A DNA stretch of 64,000 nucleotides from Lota lota (taxonomy: Eukaryota > Chordata > Actinopteri > Gadiformes > Lotidae): positions 1,412,720-1,476,719 of the forward strand of contig JACYXH010000278.1 in NCBI GenBank assembly GCA_026745465.1, written 5' to 3'. The position numbers and the translations under genes were made by a program. Of the stretch, positions 36,601 through 64,000 are shown one piece after another; position 1 is the stretch's first letter; each line of letters opens with the position of its first letter. A model generated the notes under the pieces. The model searched no databases and was not told where the DNA came from. It saw only the letters and a program-made list of their open reading frames with translations.

Positions 36601-39333
36601 ATTGCATCATATGTTCATTGCCACTGATTTCAAACAAAAGATTTTGTATGTTTTGTATGTTAGTTGAATCTAGTGTATTATGATATCCATGTATTACTAG
36701 AAGCTCTATACTTACTCATATAGTTGTGTTGTCTAAATTAGTCATTTTGAATTCTAAATTAATAACACTGGCATGTCTGTCCTTTTGAAAACAATGTTAA
36801 AAAAAAACAACTTTGACCTCAATTGACATTCACTCTAGCACTCTTTCTCAAGCACAAGAAAACAGAGGGGACGCTCTTCAGGTGGAAATTAACTCAGAAG
36901 TACTTGTGGTGTCTTGGAATCCCCCTACTCGATACATTAACAACCAATCGAAATATGTGGTGCAATATAAGCAGGCGGGACTCCCGCAAACTAAAGGCTT
37001 TGATTGGATCAGACTGGACAGGAGCCAAATGTCTGCCACCCTGACAGGTCTGCATAACCTTTAATTTAATTTTGAGTTAAGCCAAATCCGAGACAGAAAA
37101 CCATATAGCTACTTCGCTAAGGGACAGTTAAGCACTGGTCCTTTCACACGTTTCCTTTAAAGTTAATTCTTCAGTTTAGTTATATTAAATAATCTTAAGT
37201 TAACTTAATATTTCTAGCAGTTTTGTCATTATGTGACCTTCCAGCTTTGTGTCTGTCTCCATCTACAGGCCAGTTTGAGAAATACATTGCCTACCAAGTG
37301 GCATTGTTCTTAGTATCTCCCAACGGGTCCAGTGATCACATTTCATCTGCAGTTGGATATGTTCATCAAGGAAGTAAGAATTCATGCATTAGTACTTTCT
37401 AATGTTTCAGTTGACCTTTTCAAGCACTAAAATAACCTCATACTGCTCCTCATCTATTCTTAGTCCCTCCCAATGTGCCCTCGTTTGAAGTGGTCACCGT
37501 CAAGGCCAACAGTGTGAAGGTGACTTGGAAGCCGATTCCCCTTCCTCAGAGGAGAGGGGTGATTGTATGCTATCAAATAGGATTAGACAGCCAAAGAGGT
37601 ACAACAGCAACATATTCCTTCAGCCCCTTTTTTTTAACCTCTGCTGTGTTACTACATCACTGCAGCCATTACTAAATGATGGTATTATAATTATAATAAT
37701 TAATAAAACGCACATCAAAATCAGAAAACGATTGGTTGTTGCAATGCATGATGAATTTATTGAGAGAGATAAGAACACAGAATACATATGATGGCAGTTA
37801 TTCTAATATGGCTGCTTGACTAAAGTGCTTGACTCTCCCTCTCCCTCTCCCAGTGTACAATTTGAGTGAGCCTCAAGGCGATGAAGACAGGAGCTTTTGG
37901 TTGGAGCACCTCGACCCTGGCCAAAATTACGAGGTTTGGATCAGGGCCATAACTAAGGCTGGGCCAGGACCAAACTCAACCGTGACGTTCAAAACAGAGG
38001 ACCATGAGGGCTTTGGTATGGTACCAGCTTCTGACATGTCCTATGATGGATGATAAAGTTATTAGGAGTTATAAAGTCATACCTAAAACTTATTATTCTG
38101 ACAATGTGGGTTTGGATGCACTTGTTTAAATAAATAAATACATACAGTATATCTTGTATGTTCAGTTTTTTGGCCTGAACTAAGGGATTCATCTTGGTTC
38201 ACAGAAATTAGAAGTAATACTACTAACATGAACAAGGCATGGCAGTGCCAGTTGCATCATGAGCAAGTAACCTCAATTGTTTTGGTTGTTTTATGAAGCA
38301 TAGTTATTCCATTTATGCACTGGAAGTTGCATTTATCAATCTGAATGTACAAGTACCTGTTTCTAAATGATAAATGTATTCTTTATTTGTTTATTCATTT
38401 GTTTCATTTCCTGCACAGATTACAACATTCTGTTTGTCCTGGCTATGTTTATTCCATTAATATCTTTCCTCTTGATGAGGAAATTTTCCTGGTGAGGAAC
38501 TTATCCTTGCTTCCATTGTTATCAATGATCAGACATACTGTATAGTCATATCTGTTACAATCAGTTTTAAGGATAGTGTGTTGTATTATACACACCCATA
38601 TTTATATATGTCTTTATTTAGGGTATTTAAGGAATGCATTGGTTTTAAGAAAGTGCCTGACCCAAGCAACAGCCATGTTTTTCAAAAGATGAACCACCAG
38701 GTGAGATACCCACTTTTTGGCTAAAATGTCTTTCAGCCTTCTTTGCAGCCAATATAATAACAGCGATATGGATTGTTTATCACTATAATTGCTCATGCAA
38801 TTGCTGTTTTACTGTTTAGTGATTCAGGAGATGATTTTATCTAAAGTGACCCATTGATATCAGAAACAGCAAGTAGCAGTTAGAATGTCTGAAGCTAGGC
38901 AGGGGGGGATCTAATTCAGGGCATTTTGGTTGGAAGTTGAACAACTATGTTTATATCCATCTAATAAATGTGTTCTACTCAACAATAGTGTGACGATGAA
39001 TGGTCCATCAACAGGATTTTAATCTTGTTTTCGTAGATCAACGGCTCCATGTTCCTCATTTGCGTCCCTGTGGAAGAGTCGGACCCTGTGCTGTCTCACC
39101 TGGAGATCGTGAAATTCCAAGATGAGATGGCCGGAGGTCAAATTGGAGACCGAGGCTCACAGGGGGCCATGAAGGGTCTGATGGACCAGGGGGAGTGGGC
39201 GGGCTCAGGGAATACAGCTTCTAGAGAGGACTGCTACAGCAAAATGACAGACTCTGACTCGGACACAGACGTTTTCCCTTCGGATTATGAGAAGCACTTC
39301 ATTCCAACTGCTATGGATATTATGTATCTTTGA
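28255..39333 (+). CDS. il27ra: Interleukin-27 receptor alpha (WSX-1), class I cytokine receptor
   Basis: Type I membrane receptor of the gp130/IL-12RB2 group, which signals through JAK-STAT. Exons: 28255-28348, 28842-28995, 29298-29446, 29763-29905, 30999-31140, 35585-35661, 36265-36505, 36853-37047, 37269-37373, 37464-37598, 37854-38015, 38419-38491, 38622-38700, 39037-39333; 2046 nt, 681 residues. All phases close. Residues 1 to about 29 form a signal peptide. The cytokine-binding module covers about 32-227, ending in a degenerate WSXWS box, LSDWS (213-217). Three fibronectin-III domains follow (exon pairs 35585+36265, 36853+37269, 37464+37854). The transmembrane helix is about 536-553 (ILFVLAMFIPLISFLLM). 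Box 1 is VPDPSNS (568-574). The tail ends SDYEKHFIPT, matching the human IL27RA YEKHFLPT tyrosine site (Tyr667 here). Exon 36853 uses the second of two nearby AGs; only that one keeps frame. Poly(A) signal AATAAA is at 39501-39506. Confidence 0.93.
29722..29762 (+). repeat. (TG)n tract forming an il27ra 3' splice site
   Basis: The intron between exons 29298-29446 and 29763-29905 ends in about 39 nt of TG repeat followed directly by AG and the exon. There is no ordinary polypyrimidine tract, so the microsatellite itself is the splice acceptor context. Confidence 0.85.
30279..30330. repeat. (AT)n microsatellite in il27ra intron 4
   Basis: About 52 nt of alternating AT. A (TC)n array of about 80 nt follows at 30531-30610 in the same intron. 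Confidence 0.95.
30531..30610. repeat. (TC)n microsatellite in il27ra intron 4
   Basis: 80 nt of uninterrupted TC on the plus strand, about 390 nt upstream of the next acceptor. Confidence 0.97.
31141..35584. other. il27ra: Large il27ra intron 5
   Basis: A 4.4-kb intron separating the cytokine-binding module from the fibronectin-III stalk. No extra receptor exon is needed: phase 1 joins directly across it. It holds the long foldback element at 33602-34168 and a short acidic minus-strand ORF next to it (34366-34121), otherwise AT-rich unassigned sequence. Confidence 0.7.
33602..34168. mobile_element. Near-perfect long foldback element in il27ra intron 5
   Basis: The left arm (about 33602-33856) reappears as the reverse complement at about 33929-34168, leaving only a ~70-nt centre. 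Matched blocks include TGTAATCCTTTGGGGCAATA, GTACATCCT, ATTATGGAAAGGATCCCTAC and GAGAAGTCTC. No transposase is inside. A minus-strand acidic ORF (81 aa, MESDFDMESDDTDASDEEAD) enters the right arm and stops there. It looks transposon-associated but I do not recognise it. Confidence 0.75.
36005..36130 (+). mobile_element. SINE-like fragment in il27ra intron 6
   Basis: Contains a B-box-like GGGTTTGAGTCCC, then a tail CATTTAGACATTTAGCAGACGC, the common teleost SINE-associated tail motif. Degenerate 5' end; relatives are at 16660 and 42235. Confidence 0.5.
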
Positions 39334-39506
39334 TGAGAATGCGACGGATTGGCGTTGTCATTGGGAAATAACGGCACAACTTATTTTTAACTTTTGTATC
39401 ACTGTTGAATCATTCTTTTTATTAAATTGTTTTAATGTTTCCACGTGTGTGAATGTCTTAAGTGTAAAATAACATTCCTCCCTTGACAAAACAAGCTCTT
39501 AATAAA

Positions 39507-40030
39507 TTTTTACTACTGTGGTTAACGTGCATTAAAGGTATTAAGGTAGGCCTTCTTGATATAAATTCCAGTTTGGCCAAATGCAGCAGGATGAAGTTTG
39601 AAATGAATTGAAAGTGGTATATATCTTGCGAAAAGGCATATTAGTCAAACGAATACATAGTTTTACATCCTACCTTGTAACGTGATGAAGTAATGGAGTA
39701 AAATTGCAAAGCCAAGGACATGCCAGACAGTACAACTTATCCGCATTAAGTATTTATTTCCACTAACTTTCCTGACTCGATAATGGGGATGGTAAAATTT
39801 TGGAAAATGCTTAACATTGGGGATGCAAAATGTATGAATGATGTTAAATAATGCACATTACAGTATGCTGCAACCCTATTAGGCCTACAACCCGCGACTA
39901 TTTATATAAGAGTAAACATAATATGGGCAATGGCAATCCAACTTTAATTTGGGTTTTAATTAATAAACAGGGTTAATATATAAATGCATATTTTATATCT
40001 ACAATCCAACCACGGCCTCTCAACGGAAGC
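39507..40030. other. il27ra-tnpo2 intergenic region
   Basis: AT-rich sequence after the il27ra poly(A) signal, with no supportable gene. The GC-richer stretch starting near 40000 marks the tnpo2 5' region. Confidence 0.5.
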
Positions 40031-40039
40031 CGACCAAGA

Positions 40040-40151
40040 ACCATTTCCTCCTGTGCGTTTTTTCAAACAATTGCGAGGATCCGTGCAGCAGCAGCACGAG
40101 CCAGAGCAGCGGCCCCGCGGTGAAAGAGCAACTGACAAGCTGATATTGTAC
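40040..40151 (+). promoter_or_regulatory. tnpo2: Candidate noncoding first exon / promoter of tnpo2
   Basis: The tnpo2 start codon at 41723 lies 2 nt after an acceptor (TTGTGTTCTAG/G), so the gene has a 5'UTR intron. A GC-rich segment with CAGCAGCAGCACGAGCC and a donor-like TGTAC/GTAAAC at 40151/40152 is the best first-exon candidate. Ends are inferred. Confidence 0.35.
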
Positions 40152-41565
40152 GTAAACTAATCTTCCTTTGTTCCAAACGTAATGTACTACTATGAAGTCG
40201 TTGATTAATGTAAGGTTGTTTATTTGAGAATGTGCCTTACTGGAGGGATTGATGGAGTTTTTTTTTTTTAGAAACTAAAATGAGCCAAAAGTTGCTACCT
40301 AGCACTAGCCTAGTTTAAGCCGCGGCTAGCTCGATAGCTTAGCTGCTAGGAAAACGTGTTGTAAGTTCGTTTCTCCTTAGTGCCACCAAAGTCACATTTG
40401 TATTGTAAACCGTGGTATCCATGTACATTCGTCGATGATAGTTCGTTATTAAAGTGTTTTTTTGTCGCTCTTTTGTCTGCGACTGTATTGAGATAACACG
40501 TTTTAGCACATGAGCCGGTGACCAGCCTGCTCGACAGGCCCGGCAAGGACGCGTTGAGTGTGTTTCAACAGTAAAACATTCCTCATCATTGCTCAAATTG
40601 GGTGTGATCAGAAGGGGTCCCATTAATATAACCCAGATTAATCAGTAAGCCTTTAGTCTGTAAACGTGTAATTGGCCCCTGGCCAGTTGTGCCTCGGCAT
40701 GGGCGTCAAGCCAGGAAACGCACAATACCCCGACCCCCCCAACTCTTAAGCCCTTTGGACCGAATGCATACATTGGAGACCCACCCTCGCTGCACGTTTA
40801 GTGTGGTCTGTTTCGAGTCATCGGTTCGATTTCATTGCTACGGATTCAAAACACCCGTATTGTCTGACTTGTCGAGGCGGCGTGGGGGTGGGGAGGATTA
40901 AACGATTAAGTCTAGTCACCGATTTTGTTGGTTTTGCGGTCCAGAACGTTTTTTTTTTTTTCGTGCGCCACCACCCGGGTAGAAATTATACTTAAATTGG
41001 CAGGCGTTTCGTTTTTGAAATAGCGTGTTTTTCCGCACCCTGGTTAATCTTTCTAAAAAAGGATTCAGCCGGCGTTGGTTGAGTGAAGGCCTCTGTCTCC
41101 TACTCCACCACGACCCCAGCACCATGTGCACGACACCGTCGTTATCAAGTAGCTTGTTGCTCGCCTTTTTCTCTAAGCCACGTTGTTTAGCGACTGATAT
41201 TGCTTTAGTTTTACGATATGGCAATTCCTTTATGGTTATGGCAGCGTAGGTGTGCAATCTACACATCTGAGCTCTCGAACCGTAAACTATTCCGCTTTGG
41301 ATATGACACGTGTCTGCTGGCTGGTTGAGAACGGAAACTAAATCGTTAAACTCAAGTTGGACTTTGGAAGCAAATACATTACTAGACAGAGCCAAATGTG
41401 GTCCTATAATTCAAGTCTATGAAAATTGTACACATACACTCCTACTGCCATGCTAATATATTGACTTGTATACAGGCAAAGCTTTTAGTATTTCCACATA
41501 TGCCCTGTGAGAAACAATAGTCTCAGTTCTTGTCTAAATTCTTGAGTATAATGATCTTTGTCAAT

Positions 41566-41635
41566 CTGGAGGTGATCTATAAAATGACATCTGCCAAACC
41601 AGTGAAAGTGTTTGTCTTCATACTGCCTGATCCAG
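41566..41635 (+). ncRNA. C/D-box snoRNA-like unit, SNORD41-like (5'UTR intron)
   Basis: Terminal stem CTGGA (41566-41570) with TCCAG (41631-41635); C-box-like GTGATCT; C'-like AGTGAAA; D box CTGA at 41627-41630. The D-guide CTTCATACTGC pairs with 28S rRNA UCAGUACGAAUA at 9 of 12 positions. The fifth nucleotide from the D box lies opposite the U that human SNORD41 modifies (28S U4276). Human TNPO2 hosts SNORD41. It ends 86 nt before the acceptor, a typical snoRNA spacing. The imperfect C box lowers confidence. Confidence 0.5.
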
Positions 41636-41692
41636 CCATTGAAGATGCAGGACGAATTCTACTTATTCCTCATTTTTAAGGAAGGAATTTAA

Positions 41693-63770
<22,078 letters not shown>

Positions 63771-64000
63771 GTAAGCAAACACTCACTCACCTATTATGAT
63801 TATGATTGCTTACCATCACGCTCGCCTATTTTCTGATAAGAGGACCGCTTCATATGTGTTTGGTTAAAAAGTTGTGGCATGCAACGACAACTCCCATCAA
63901 ATTGAGGAAAAGTTTTAGTCGCATGAAGCAGTACACCTGTTACTATTATAGAAAATAGCAGAGTGTGATGGTTCCTCTTTATGTTGGCCTTGTTGCTCAC
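63771..64000 (+). other. tnpo2: tnpo2 intron sequence to window edge
   Basis: Follows the donor ACCG/GTAAGC of exon 63675-63770. No further exon or snoRNA-like unit is visible before the right edge. Confidence 0.7.

Noticed and set aside
36839-36852. First AG (CACTCTAG) as il27ra acceptor for exon 8
   Set aside because: It gives the wrong phase from the preceding exon; the next AG (CTCAAG, 36851-36852) restores AQENRGDALQVEI and continues the fibronectin-III domain.

Overview
This is animal genomic DNA, almost certainly from a ray-finned (teleost) fish. The genes have many short exons with GT-AG introns. The introns carry abundant (CA/GT)n arrays, tRNA-derived SINEs and small DNA-transposon remnants of teleost type. 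The proteins are vertebrate orthologues with fish-like divergence. I cannot name the species. There is no CRISPR array, operon or bacterial feature.

Layout. (1) 1-6950, minus strand: the 5' part of atad5 (Elg1-type PCNA unloader), running off the left edge just as its AAA+ region begins. (2) 9.6-23.0 kb, minus strand: a complete rfx1 (RFX-family winged-helix factor), 17 coding exons, 905 residues as reconstructed. (3) 25.1-26.6 kb, plus strand: two-exon rln3 (relaxin-3). (4) 28.2-39.5 kb, plus strand: complete il27ra (class I cytokine receptor), 14 coding exons, 681 residues. (5) about 40.0 kb to the right edge, plus strand: tnpo2 (transportin-2), missing only its C-terminal part. I reconstructed splice sites by eye, and reading phase closes at every junction. 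rfx1, rln3, il27ra and tnpo2 all have human orthologues on 19p13, so this is a conserved block; atad5 (human 17q11) is the neighbour that does not belong to it. The genes have separate jobs (replication-clamp unloading, cilia/MHC-type transcription control, neuropeptide, cytokine signalling, nuclear import) and I see no common pathway.

The most interesting content is inside tnpo2 introns. A ~73-nt C/D-box snoRNA-like element (terminal stem CCCTGG/CCAGGG, C box ATGATGA, D box CTGA) occurs nine times across eight introns, intact in some and decaying in others. Its antisense element AAACCCAGCTCA is a 12-nt match to the universally conserved 28S rRNA segment UGAGCUGGGUUU. By the D-box+5 rule it points to the C of GAGC, the residue I equate with yeast 25S Cm2948 (snR69 target). 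Three further C/D-like units in other tnpo2 introns resemble SNORD41, which human TNPO2 hosts.

Other notable structure: a 36-nt in-frame cassette exon and a GC-AG intron in tnpo2; tandem in-frame 5' splice sites at the rfx1 DNA-binding-domain junction; two long foldback elements (atad5 and il27ra introns); a nested transposon with a visible target-site duplication and a hAT-like element carrying a broken CGGBP1-like reading frame in tnpo2 intron 7; and a perfect 28-bp hairpin in tnpo2 intron 4.
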